Shown: positions 41,135 through 50,203 of the stretch, piece by piece
How the letters are laid out: every line of letters starts with the position of its first letter
Numbering within the stretch: the stretch's first letter is position 1
Assembly: GCA_963728655.1 (NCBI GenBank)
Contig: CAVSLD010000005.1
Location: 248,001-312,000 of the forward strand
Source of the DNA: Iamia sp963728655
Lineage (GTDB): Bacteria; Actinomycetota; Acidimicrobiia; Acidimicrobiales; Iamiaceae
Direction of reading: 5' to 3'
Length of the DNA: 64,000 nt
Notes under the pieces: generated by a model
The model's database searches: none
The model's input: the letters and a program-made list of their open reading frames with translations, nothing else
Told to the model about the DNA's origin: nothing
Translations under genes and position numbers: made by a program

Positions 41135-42282
41135 CCTGGCCGATCGGCGACGACGACGCGGGGGACGCGGCGACCGAGCCCGCAGGTGATCTCGTAGCCG
41201 ATGGTCCCCAGCCGCTCGGCCCACTCCTCGGCGGTGACCTCCTCGTCGCCCTGGCGGCCGATGAGGACGACCTCGTCACCCCGGGCCACGGGGGCGTCGG
41301 GACCGCAGTCGACGGTGATCTGGTCCATGGTGACGGTCCCCGCGATGGGGTGGCGCCGACCGCCGATGAGCACCTCTCCCCCGCTCGCCCCGAGCGCCCG
41401 GCGCACGCCGTCGGCGTAGCCCACGGGCACCGTGGCGATGGTGGTGTCGCTCGAGACGAGGTAGCGCTGGCCGTAGCTGATCGCCTCGCCCGCGACCACG
41501 GTCTTGACGTGGGACACGCGGGACACGAGCCGCAGCGCGGGCCGCAGGTCGACCTGGCCGGCCAGCGCCGGGCTGGGGGCGATGCCGTAGACGGCGATGC
41601 CCGTGCGCACCAGGTCGAGGCGCGACGCCGGGTGGGCGAGGGCCCCGGCCGAGTTGGCCGCGTGGCGGCGGGGCACGTCGACCCCGGCGCCGGTGAGGGC
41701 GGTGCAGGTGGCCTCGAACCGGGCCAGCTGGACGGCGGTGAGGTCGTGGTCCGGCTCGTCGGCCACGGCCAGGTGGGTCCACACCGAGGCCAGGGCGAGG
41801 GCCGGCTGCGAGGCGATGACGCGCCCGAGGGCGACGGCCTCGTCGGGCGCGGCCCCCACCCGGTGCATGCCCGTGTCGACCTTCAGGTGCACGGGCCACG
41901 CCTCGGTGCCGGCCTCACCGACGGCTCCGGCCATCGCCGCCACCAGCTCGTCGGAGTACACGGTCGGCTCCACCCGCGCCGCCACCACGCGGTCGACGGC
42001 GGAGAGGGGCGGCTCGGACAGGAGCATGATCGGGGCGTCGATCCCGGCGGCCCGCAGCTCCTCGGCCTCCTCGACCAGGGCGACGGCCAGGCCCTCGGCC
42101 CCGGCACCGAGCGCCGCCCGGGCGACGACGAAGGCGCCGTGGCCGTACCCGTCGGCCTTCACCACCGCCCACACCGGGGCCGGGGCCACGTGGGCGCGCA
42201 GAGCCACCACGTTGTGGGCCACCGCGCCCGGGTCGACCTCGACCCACGTGGGGCGGGCCGGCTCGACCTCGGGGCTGCTCAC
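41131..42282 (-). CDS. alr: Alanine racemase
   Basis: A 383-residue PLP enzyme making D-alanine for peptidoglycan. AVVKADGYGHGA carries the PLP Lys (about residue 43); HLKVDTGMHRVG is the conserved substrate region; the second catalytic Tyr lies in ISYGQRYLVSS; TMDQITVD and GYEITCGLGRRVPR close the C-terminal domain. GTG start. It follows a CBS-domain gene by 25 bp and precedes the frameshifted hydrolase by overlapping codons, in the usual actinobacterial nnr-alr-tsa order. Confidence 0.97.
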   Translation of the reverse strand: MSSPEVEPARPTWVEVDPGAVAHNVVALRAHVAPAPVWAVVKADGYGHGAFVVARAALGAGAEGLAVALVEEAEELRAAGIDAPIMLLSEPPLSAVDRVVAARVEPTVYSDELVAAMAGAVGEAGTEAWPVHLKVDTGMHRVGAAPDEAVALGRVIASQPALALASVWTHLAVADEPDHDLTAVQLARFEATCTALTGAGVDVPRRHAANSAGALAHPASRLDLVRTGIAVYGIAPSPALAGQVDLRPALRLVSRVSHVKTVVAGEAISYGQRYLVSSDTTIATVPVGYADGVRRALGASGGEVLIGGRRHPIAGTVTMDQITVDCGPDAPVARGDEVVLIGRQGDEEVTAEEWAERLGTIGYEITCGLGRRVPRVVVADRPG

Positions 42283-42307
42283 GGGCGGGCGGCGACCGGT
42301 GGGGACG

Positions 42308-42778
42308 TCAGCCGTCGGCGATCATCGAGCGGATGACGTCGCCGCGGGCCAGCAGGCCCACCAGCACGCCGGCGTCGTCGACCACCGGCAGGCGCGACAC
42401 GTCGTGGGCGTGCATCAGCGTGGCCGCGTCCTCGAGGGTGCCGTCGGGACCGATCGTGTGGGGGTCCTCGGTCATGAGGTCCGACACCTGGCCGGCGAGG
42501 GACTTGCGCAGGTCCTCCTCGAACCGCTTGCGCTCGCCCGGGAGCTCGAAGGAGGCGCCCAGCAGGCTGATGACGGTGGGGACGTGGACCTTGCCCTCGG
42601 CCACGATGAGGTCGCCCGTGCTGAGCAGGCCCACCACCGCCCCGGCCTCGTCGACGACCGGGGCGGCATCGACGTCCCGAGCGACCAGGGCCTCCATGGC
42701 GGCCTGCACGCCGTCGGTGGGCGCGAAGGTGAGGACGTCGGTCGTCATCAGGTCACGCACGGGCAGGGAAGGGGGCAC
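42308..42778 (-). CDS. Two-CBS-domain protein
   Basis: A 156-residue protein consisting of a CBS pair: VRDLMTTDVLTFAPTDGVQAAMEAL to VGLLSTGDLI and VSDLMTEDPHTIGPDGTLEDAATLM to VGLLARGDVI. The two domains flank a 35-residue helical insert (SLLGASFELPGERKRFEEDL). Such modules sense adenine nucleotides. It lies between nnr and alr with 1-bp and 25-bp gaps; its target is unknown. Confidence 0.93.
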   Translation of the reverse strand: MPPSLPVRDLMTTDVLTFAPTDGVQAAMEALVARDVDAAPVVDEAGAVVGLLSTGDLIVAEGKVHVPTVISLLGASFELPGERKRFEEDLRKSLAGQVSDLMTEDPHTIGPDGTLEDAATLMHAHDVSRLPVVDDAGVLVGLLARGDVIRSMIADG

Positions 42779-42779
42779 G

Positions 42780-44159
42780 TCAGTCCTCCGGGAGCTCGGT
42801 CAGGGCCGCGGGCAGGTGGGCGGCGACGTCGCCGGCGACCAGGCCGCGGCGCCAGGCTAGGGCCCCGGCCCGACCGTGCAGGTGGGCCGCGGCCGCCGCC
42901 GCCTCCAGGGGGGCCAGGCCCTGGGCCAGCAGGGCGGCGAGGGCGCCGGTGAGCACGTCGCCGGTGCCGGCGGTGGCCAGGCGGGCGTCGCCGGTGACGG
43001 CCAGCAGGACCCGGCCGTCGGGGTGGGCCACCACCGTCGGCGCCCCCTTGGACAGGACCACTGCGCCCCGGCGGGCGGCGAGGGCCCGCACCGCACCCAG
43101 CCGGTCGGGGGCGCCGGGGTCACCGCCGAGGCGGGCCATCTCGCCGTCGTGGGGCGTGAGGACGACGGTGGGCGCACCGTCGTCGGCTGCGGGTCGGGAG
43201 AGGGCGCCGTCGACGTCGTCGGCCAGGGCGGTGAGCCCGTCGCCGTCGACCACGACCGGCGGACGGTCCGGCGCACCGACGACGGCGCGCACGGCGTCGG
43301 CCGACGCCGCGCCGGTGCCCAGCCCCGGACCCACGCCCAGGGCCGCGATCCGCTCCACGTCGTCGAGCACGGCGGCGTCCCACCCCTCGGCCGGCAGGTG
43401 GACGCCGACCACCTCGGTGGGGGCGCCGGGGTCGCGGTCGAGGCCGGGGGTGGAGAGCCGCACGTACCCGGCGCCGGCCCGCTGGGCGCCGGCCGCGGCC
43501 AGGTGCGCCGCCCCGGTCATGCCCGGGGAGCCGGCGACGAGCCAGCACGCGGCGCGCCACTTGTGCGCGTCCCGTTCCCGGTCGGGGAGCCAGGTGGCCA
43601 CGTCGCCCGCCTCGACCACGTGGGCCCGGGCCCCGGACACGTCGAGGCCGATGTCGGCCACCTGCACCTCGCCGGCGAGCGCCGGGGCGGCGCCCAGCAG
43701 GAGGCCGGGCTTGAGGGCGGCGAAGGTGACGGTGCGCTCGGCGGCCCACGGGGCGCCGTGGACCTCGCCGGTGAGGCCGTCGATGCCGGAGGGGATGTCG
43801 ACGGCCAGCACCCGGGCCCCGTCGGGCGCGGCCGGCGGGGTCCACTCGCCCCGGAACCCGGTGCCGTAGGCGGCGTCGACGAGCAGGTCGCAGGCGGGCA
43901 GGGCACCGGGGAGGTCGGCGGCGTCGAGCACCTCGACCCGCACGCCCCGGCGCCGCAGGCGGGCGGCGGCGTCGAGCCCGTCGGCTCCGTTGTTGCCCTT
44001 GCCCGCCACCACCACGACCCGTCGCCCGTAGGCACCGCCGAGCAGGGCGAGGGCGGCCCGGGCCACGGCCGCGCCGGCCCGCCCGACCAGCACCGCGACC
44101 GGCTCGGGGGCGGCGGCGTCGACCGCACCCATCTCCTCGGGGGTCACGACGGGGATCAC
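42780..44159 (-). CDS. nnr: Bifunctional NAD(P)HX epimerase/dehydratase
   Basis: A 459-residue fusion that repairs hydrated NAD(P)H. The N-terminal YjeF_N epimerase domain (about 1-190) has VVVVAGKGNNGADGLDAAARL and VDAAYGTGFRG; the C-terminal ADP/ATP-dependent dehydratase (about 200-459) has LGVGPGLG, VVVDGDGLTAL, VVLTPHDGEMARL and TAGTGDVLTGALAALLAQG, the kinase-like anion hole. GTG start. First gene of nnr-CBS-alr; the order matches other actinobacteria. Confidence 0.96.
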   Translation of the reverse strand: MIPVVTPEEMGAVDAAAPEPVAVLVGRAGAAVARAALALLGGAYGRRVVVVAGKGNNGADGLDAAARLRRRGVRVEVLDAADLPGALPACDLLVDAAYGTGFRGEWTPPAAPDGARVLAVDIPSGIDGLTGEVHGAPWAAERTVTFAALKPGLLLGAAPALAGEVQVADIGLDVSGARAHVVEAGDVATWLPDRERDAHKWRAACWLVAGSPGMTGAAHLAAAGAQRAGAGYVRLSTPGLDRDPGAPTEVVGVHLPAEGWDAAVLDDVERIAALGVGPGLGTGAASADAVRAVVGAPDRPPVVVDGDGLTALADDVDGALSRPAADDGAPTVVLTPHDGEMARLGGDPGAPDRLGAVRALAARRGAVVLSKGAPTVVAHPDGRVLLAVTGDARLATAGTGDVLTGALAALLAQGLAPLEAAAAAAHLHGRAGALAWRRGLVAGDVAAHLPAALTELPED

Positions 44160-44273
44160 GGGCCCATGCTGCCCGGTGGCGACGCGGCCATGCAGGGCTG
44201 ACCGGCGCGGGGCCGGGCCGGGCCGGTCGGGGCTCGGCCCGGTCGGGTCGGGCCGGTCCGGTCGGGTCTCGGC

Positions 44274-44810
44274 TCAGTCGACGGTGAGACGACCGACCAT
44301 GCCCTGGGAGGCGTGCGTGTCGCCGTCGGGCGTCTCGAGGATGCAGAACATGGTGTAGGTGCCGGGCGCCAGGTCGAAGGTGGCGTCGCAGGTCTGGTCC
44401 GGGCCGAAGCCCTCCAGCTCGAAGGCGCCGGCCTCCTCCAGCGCGGCCTCGTCGGGGGCGCCGTCGTCGTCGAGGGGCACGTCGCCGCCGCCGGGGAGGA
44501 AGGCGATCTCGTGGTCCATCGTGCCCACGTTCTCGGCGTGGAAGGTGACCACGCCGGCGTCGACCTCTACGTCGTCGGGGTCGAACCCGTACTCGTCGAG
44601 GGCGATGTCGACGGTCTCGTCCGCCTCGTCGGCCAGGTCGGTGCCGACGGGGGTGCACTCGCCGTCGCTGGTGCCGCTGGCCGACCCGGACCCCGCTCCC
44701 GATGCGCTGCTCGAGGCCGCGTCGGTGCCGTCGTCGGCCCCGCACGCCGCGGTGGCCAGAGCGAGGGCGGTCACCAGCAGCCCCGTCGCCACGGCGCGGA
44801 CGATCCTCAT
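44274..44810 (-). CDS. Cupredoxin-like lipoprotein
   Basis: A 178-residue exported protein. TAACG (Cys23) is a lipobox after a hydrophobic N-terminus; a 30-residue Ser/Gly/Ala linker follows. The C-terminal half is a beta-sandwich where His in TMDHEIAFLPGG, Cys in YTMFCILE, His in DTHASQGM and Met in the same segment have the order of type-1 copper ligands. It probably carries electrons or copper at the outer membrane surface of the cell. GGAGGAGAGAC precedes the ATG at 44810. No oxidase is adjacent. Confidence 0.85.
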   Translation of the reverse strand: MRIVRAVATGLLVTALALATAACGADDGTDAASSSASGAGSGSASGTSDGECTPVGTDLADEADETVDIALDEYGFDPDDVEVDAGVVTFHAENVGTMDHEIAFLPGGGDVPLDDDGAPDEAALEEAGAFELEGFGPDQTCDATFDLAPGTYTMFCILETPDGDTHASQGMVGRLTVD

Positions 44811-45054
44811 GTCTCTCCTCCTCGACCCCGGGTGGGTCGCACCATGCTCACACACGGCCGGGCCGGGACGTGAGCCGGAGGGACCGCCGCAGGGCGCGGG
44901 CGCTCCGGAGGCGGCGGGTGCGGTCTCCCGGTCGTCGTCGGCACCCGACCCGTCGGCCCGCCGCGCGAGGCCGGTGCCCGTCAGGGGCGCGCACCGGCGC
45001 CCGGGCGCCCGGGCCGGGCCGGGGCGGACGCGCCGGTCGTCGTACCCTCGGGCC

Positions 45055-45945
45055 GTGCCCGCCCCGCCCACCCTGGTGACCCTCCCCGACGGCCGGTCCC
45101 TCGCGGTCGACGACGTGGGCGATCCCGACGGGGTGCCCGTCCTCTGCCTCCACGGCACCCCCGACTCCCGCCTGGCCCGTCACCCCGACGACGGCGTGGC
45201 CGCGGCGGCCGGGGTGCGCCTGCTGGCCGTCGACCGGCCCGGCTGCGGCCGCAGCGATCCCCACCCGGGCCGGACGCTGGGCTCAGTGGCCGACGACCTC
45301 CTCGCGGTGGCCGAGGCCCTCGGCGTGCGACAGGCGGGTGTCCTGGCCTGGTCCGCCGGTGCGCCCTACGCGGTCGCGCTGGGGGCCCGTCACCCGGACC
45401 GGGTGGGCGCCGTCGCCCTGGCTGCGCCTCTCGTCCCGGTCACCGCCTACGCCGACCCCCAGGTGGCCGAGGCCGCGGGGGCGGGGCGGCGCCTCTTCGC
45501 CGAGATGGCGGCCGAGCTCGCTCCCGACGAGGTGGCCGCCGAGGTGGCCCCCTACCTGCTCCCGGACCCGGCCACCCCCGAGGCGGTGGCCACCCACCTG
45601 GGCGACGAGGCCGACGGGGCCCGGGAGGCGGACCTGGCGCGGGTGCCCGGCGGTGCCGAGGCCCTGGTGGCAGCGACGGTCGAGGCCGTGGCCGCGGGCC
45701 GGGACGGTCTGGTCCAGGACGTGGCCACCCAGGCCGCGGCGCCCGACGTCGACCTGGCCGCCTGCGCCGCCCCCACGCACATCTGGTGCGGCACCGCCGA
45801 CGAGGTGGCCCCGCCCGCCTTCGGCCGCTGGTGGGCCGACCTCCTGGCCGACGCCCGCCTCGAGGTGGTCGACGACGCCAGCCACGTCCTCGCCCTCACC
45901 CACTGGACCGCGCTCCTCACCGCCGCCTCCGCCCCCCTCCGCTGA
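45055..45945 (+). CDS. Alpha/beta-hydrolase fold protein
   Basis: A 296-residue hydrolase. VLCLHGTPDSRLARHPDDG forms the oxyanion side, LAVDRPGCGRSDPHPG the loop after strand 4, VLAWSAGAPYAVALG the nucleophile elbow (Ser about 102), and VDDASHVLALTHW the His. TACCCT (45043-45048) lies exactly 6 nt before the GTG, a leaderless arrangement. It is the only plus-strand gene between nnr and acpS. Substrate unknown. Confidence 0.87.
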   Translation: MPAPPTLVTLPDGRSLAVDDVGDPDGVPVLCLHGTPDSRLARHPDDGVAAAAGVRLLAVDRPGCGRSDPHPGRTLGSVADDLLAVAEALGVRQAGVLAWSAGAPYAVALGARHPDRVGAVALAAPLVPVTAYADPQVAEAAGAGRRLFAEMAAELAPDEVAAEVAPYLLPDPATPEAVATHLGDEADGAREADLARVPGGAEALVAATVEAVAAGRDGLVQDVATQAAAPDVDLAACAAPTHIWCGTADEVAPPAFGRWWADLLADARLEVVDDASHVLALTHWTALLTAASAPLR

Positions 45946-45976
45946 TCCGCCCGGCCCGCCCCCGAACCCGCCCGAC

Positions 45977-46036
45977 CCCCGAACCGGTGCGCAGATCGGT
46001 CGCCCCAGCGACCAGAACGCGCGCGCCACTTCGGGG
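45977..46036. repeat. Single nested hairpin between convergent genes
   Basis: CCCCGAACCGGTGCGC (45977-45992) pairs with GCGCGCCACTTCGGGG (46021-46036) with three mismatches; inside, GGTCGC (45998-46003) pairs with GCGACC (46008-46013). The CCGAA...CTTCGG arms match the elements at 8800 and 50139. It lies between the hydrolase and acpS stops. Confidence 0.78.
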
Positions 46037-46093
46037 AGCGCTCTGTCGGGAGACCCTGCCGGTCGAGGACCGGGGAGCGGCCAGGGGGAGGGG

Positions 46094-46459
46094 CTAGTCG
46101 GCGGCGGCGACGGCCTGGGCGACGAGGTCGGAGTGCGACAGCGACAGGTGCCAGGTGGTGATGCCGGCCTCGGCTGCGAGGGCGGCGGCCCGGCCGGTGA
46201 CCTCGAGGCGGGGGCGGCCCGAGCGCTCCCGCACCACCTCCACGTCGTGCCAGTCGATGGCGCCGAGGCCCACGCCCAGGACCTTCATCACCGCCTCCTT
46301 GGCCGCGAACCGCACCGCCAGGGCCGGGACGGGGTCGCGCCGGGCGTCGGCCACCGCCCGCTCGCCGGCGGTGAACAGGCGCTCGCGCAACGCCGGGGTC
46401 CGCTCCAGCACCGTGCGGAAGCGGTCGACGTCGACCACGTCGGTGCCGAGGCCGATCAC
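46094..46459 (-). CDS. acpS: Holo-[acyl-carrier-protein] synthase
   Basis: A 121-residue phosphopantetheinyl transferase. VIGLGTDVVDVDRFRTVLER starts it with the metal-binding Asp, and RFAAKEAVMKVLG is the conserved WxxKEA-type loop (here RFAAKEA). It activates ACP for fatty-acid synthesis. GTG start at 46459; it follows glmS by 85 bp, the usual order in actinobacteria. Confidence 0.95.
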   Translation of the reverse strand: MIGLGTDVVDVDRFRTVLERTPALRERLFTAGERAVADARRDPVPALAVRFAAKEAVMKVLGVGLGAIDWHDVEVVRERSGRPRLEVTGRAAALAAEAGITTWHLSLSHSDLVAQAVAAAD

Positions 46460-46544
46460 CTGTGCACCGCCCGGGCCGAAGGGCCGCACAGGCCCCGGCC
46501 GATCACCTGGCGCACCACCCGCACCGCCTGCACCGCCCGTGCGG

Positions 46545-49500
46545 TCAGGCCGACGCCGAGCGCCAGTGCTCGGCCAGGACGTACACCGGCGAGGTGAGCA
46601 GCTCGATGATGGGGATCTCGCCGAGCAGGTCGTCGCGGAAGGTGGGCTCGGTCTCGGTGACGGCGTCGGTGAGGGCCGACATGCGGGTGCGGTACTGCTC
46701 GAGCACCGAGCGGGCCCGGGCCGCGGGCAGCACGTCGGCGAAGCGGCAGTGCAGCAAGGTGAGCCCGGTGCACACCGTGCCCCGGGCCTCCGGGACGATG
46801 ACGATGGTGCGCCCGTCGCTGCGGCCCACGGCCACGGTGACCTCGCGCTCGGTCGCGACCCGGTGCTTGGTGCCCCGGAGGATCGGGTTGCGCTGGGTCC
46901 GCAGCGGGATGTCGCGGGAGATGCCGCCCCGGTCGACCACCTGCACGGTGGCCTCGTGGGTGTCGATGCGGCCCTCGATGGCGTAGCGGGTGTAGCCGAT
47001 GACCTCCTCCACCGCGGCGTCGAGGCCGGCGAGGGTGCGCAGGGCCCGGTAGCTGACCCGGTCCCGCGGTGCGCCGGCCTCCAGCGTGGCGGCCACCAGC
47101 GGCACCTGGAGCAGGCCCTCGTCGCTGCGGGAGATGCCCACGGTGACCGTCTTGGCCTGGTGCTTGATGGCGTCGACGGGGCGGGTGAGCTCCTCGATGC
47201 CGGTGGTGAGGGCACTGGTGAGGTCCTCGACCAGGGCGACGGGCGAGCCGGCCCGGCCGTGCTCGACCTCGTAGGCCTCCAGGGGTACGAGGCCGGTGGC
47301 GTAGCGCAGCAGCGACGACAGGCGCACCGCGGTGCCGGCCTCCATCGTCCCGTCGTAGGCCCGACCCCGGACACCCTCGAAGAAGCGGGCCGCCAGCGGG
47401 GCGAAGTCGGTGCGCAGGTCGGCCAGCAGCCGATCGCCGTCGGGCACGTCGGAGCCCGCCACCCGCCGCTCGATGGCGGCCCGGGCCTCCCGCAGCGGCA
47501 GGGCCGACGCGTCGATGGCCAGGGCCGCCTCGTAGCCGAAGAGGTGGCCGACCACGGTGGCCAGGACGAAGGCCAGGGCGGGGTCGACGGCGGGCACGGT
47601 GAGCACGCGCAGGGCAGCCGAGAAGCGCTCGTCGCCCTCGGAGGCGATGACCACGGGCGAGGCCTTGTGGGCCCGGTAGATGGCCACCTCCTTGGCCACG
47701 TCGTCGGCGTTGGAGCCCTGGAGCCCTGCGGCGCAGACGATGATCAGCGGCTCCGAGGACAGGTCGATGTGCTTCTTGTCCTCGGTGGCATCGCAGGCGA
47801 TGGCCTTGTAGCAGAGCTCGGAGAGCTTGATGCGCAGCTCCTGGGCCGCGATGCGGTCGGCACCGGACCCGACGATGGCCCAGTAGCGCTTGGACGGGGC
47901 CAGCTCCTGGGCCGCGGCGGCGATGGCCGGGCGGGTGGCCAGCACCTGCTCCATGGCCTCGGGCAGGGCCCGCAGCCCGGTGAGCAGCCGGGAGCGCTCG
48001 GCTGCGCCGGCGGCCGACGGGTCGACCTCGGCGGCGATGGCCGCGGCCAGCACCACCCCGGCTGCGACCTGGGCGTAGAAGGCCTTGGTGGAGGCCACGC
48101 TCATCTCCACGTCGCGGCCGTCGGAGGTGTAGAGCACGCCGTCGGAGCGGTCGGTGAGGTCGCTGCCCCGACGGTTGACGATGCTGATCACCGTCGCCCC
48201 CCGGGCCCGGGCCAGGTCGACGGTGCGGTTCGTGTCGGTGGTCGTCCCGCTCTGGCTCACGGCCACGACGAGGGTGTCGGCCATGTCGCCGCGGAGGGCG
48301 AAGCCGCTGAGCTCGGTGGCCAGTCGGGCCTCGACCCGCAGGTCCGACCCGGCGGTGAGGGTGGTGAGCGTCGAGGCCAGGGCCTGGCCCGCCACCGCGG
48401 CGGTGCCCTGCCCGATGGCGAGCACTCGGGTGATGCCCCCGCCGGCGAGGGCGGTGCGGGTGGCGGTGGGCAGCGTCTCGGGGCCGAGGCGGGCCTCCAG
48501 CCCGTCGCCGGAGGTGACGATCTTGCCCAGCAGCGTCTTGCGGAACGACGAGGGCGACTCCGTGATCTCCTTGAGCAGGAAGTGCGGGTTGTCGCCCCGG
48601 TCGATGTCGCGGGTGGTGACCTCGGCGCGGGCCAGGTCGTCGTCGGCCACGGGCAGCTCGGCGCCCGAGTAGGACAGCCGGCGGATGCCCTCGACGGTGC
48701 CGGCATCGCGCGGTGCGGAGCACGACGACCTGGCCCCGGCTGCCGGTGGGGTCGGCGTCGTCGGCTGCGGTCTCGCCGTCCATGCGGAGGTAGCGGTCGC
48801 ACTCCTCGACCACGCCGTAGGGCTCGGAGGCCACCAGGTACAGGTCGGGCGCGAGGCCCACGTAGAGGGCCTGGCCGCTCCCGCGGAGGGCGAGCAGCAG
48901 CTCGTCGGGGCGGGACGCGACGGAGGCGCCGATGGCCACCGAGCCGTCGAAGCCGGCGACGGTGCGGCGGAAGGCGTCGGTCGGGTCGTCGGCACCGGCC
49001 GCGGCCCGGGCCACGAGGGTGGGGATGACCTTGGCGTCGGTGGTGATCTCGGTGGCGTAGGCCAGCCCGGCCTGGGCCTTGAGGTCGGCGAAGTTGTCGA
49101 TGTCGCCGTTGAGTGCGGCGGTGACGTAGGGCCCGCGGGCGGCGGCCTCGTCCTCGTCGCTGTTGACGGGGTGGGCGTTGGCCTGGGAGATGATGCCGAC
49201 GCTGGCCCAGCGGGTGTGGCCCAGCACCAGCACCTCGGCCTCGGGGGCGACGAGGGCCCGGTGCAGCAGCTCGTCGCCGGTGATGCCGGCTCGGAGGGTG
49301 GCGGTGTTGTCGCCCAGCTCGCCGATCTCGGCCGCGGCCTTGTAGACGAACGAGAGGCAGCCGTCGGCCACCCGCACCGAGCCGGAGCCGAAGGCAGGGT
49401 CGGCGCCCCGCTCGGCCAGCACCGAGGCCATGGCCGGGCCGTCGAGGTCGAGCCCGTGTCCCCGCACCAGCAGCGTGAGCCCGGCCGAGTCGCGGCCCCG

Positions 49501-50004
49501 CACCTCGAGGCGGTCGAGGGCGGAGAGGGCGGCCTGGACCGAGGTCATGGCCTCGATGGCGGCGGGACCGGCCCCGGGGCCGGCCAGCCCGGCGACCGCC
49601 CGGGCGGTGCGGAGGCGGTCGCGACCGATGGCCCAGGCGCCGTCGCGCACCCCGACGAGGGCGGCGTTGATCGCCTCCACCTCCGCCGTGGGTCGGTCGA
49701 GGAGGAGCTCCTCGAGGTCGGCGTCCAGCTTGGCCAGGGCGTCGTCGACGGCGCCGAGGTGGGTGCCGAGCCCGGCGACCAGGGCGGGGTCGGCCAGCAG
49801 GGCGCGGACGCCGGCGGTGCCGCGCAGCTGCCGGTCGGCGTCGGCCAGGAGGGCGCCGGCCGAGGCCAGGGCGTCGTGGAGGTCGGGGGCCGCGGTCGAT
49901 GCGGCCACCAGGCCGGCGGCCTCCTCGACCAGCCCCAGGAGGGGCTCGGTGGCCGGGGGCGTGCGGTCACCCGGTCGGCGGGCGACGGCGATGATGCCGC
50001 ACAT
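46545..50004 (-). CDS. glmS: Oversized glucosamine-6-phosphate synthase, frameshifted
   Basis: Makes glucosamine-6-P from fructose-6-P and glutamine. MCGII gives the catalytic N-terminal Cys of a class II amidotransferase; VRGRDSAGLTLLV, LGHTRWASVG and NGDIDNF follow, but about 150 helical residues separate MCGII from RGRDSAG. Then DNPHFLLKEI, SIS domain 1 (SQSGTTTDTNRT, ASTKAFYAQ), SIS domain 2 and a further 300 C-terminal residues; the normal DQPRNLAKSVTVE-like end is missing. Coding jumps frame at CGCGCG 48707-48712; one more CG restores a continuous protein of about 1,153 residues against about 610 in normal GlmS. Its place between glmM and acpS supports the identity. Confidence 0.82.
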
Positions 50005-50105
50005 GGGGGGTCTCCCGGGGGTGGTCGACGACGGGCACCGATCCTACCGGGGGCCCCGCTCCGGCCTCCCGCCACCCCTGCGGGTGCCCCTCTCCCCCCG
50101 ACGCC

Positions 50106-50192
50106 GGCACCGCCAGGGCTGACCACCTCGAGGCTCGGCCGAACCGGTCAGGGATCCCGGTGCCCCCGCACCGCCAGGGCTGACCACTTCGG
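50106..50192. repeat. Nested hairpin with a preceding half copy (61-bp period)
   Basis: CCGAACCGGTCAG (50139-50151) pairs with CTGACCACTTCGG (50180-50192), with GGTGC-CCCC-GCACC inside. The right half also occurs at 50106-50132, so one copy is truncated. It fills the glmM-glmS gap and is the same family as 8800-9041. Confidence 0.8.
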
Positions 50193-50203
50193 AGGGGGAG
50201 GGG

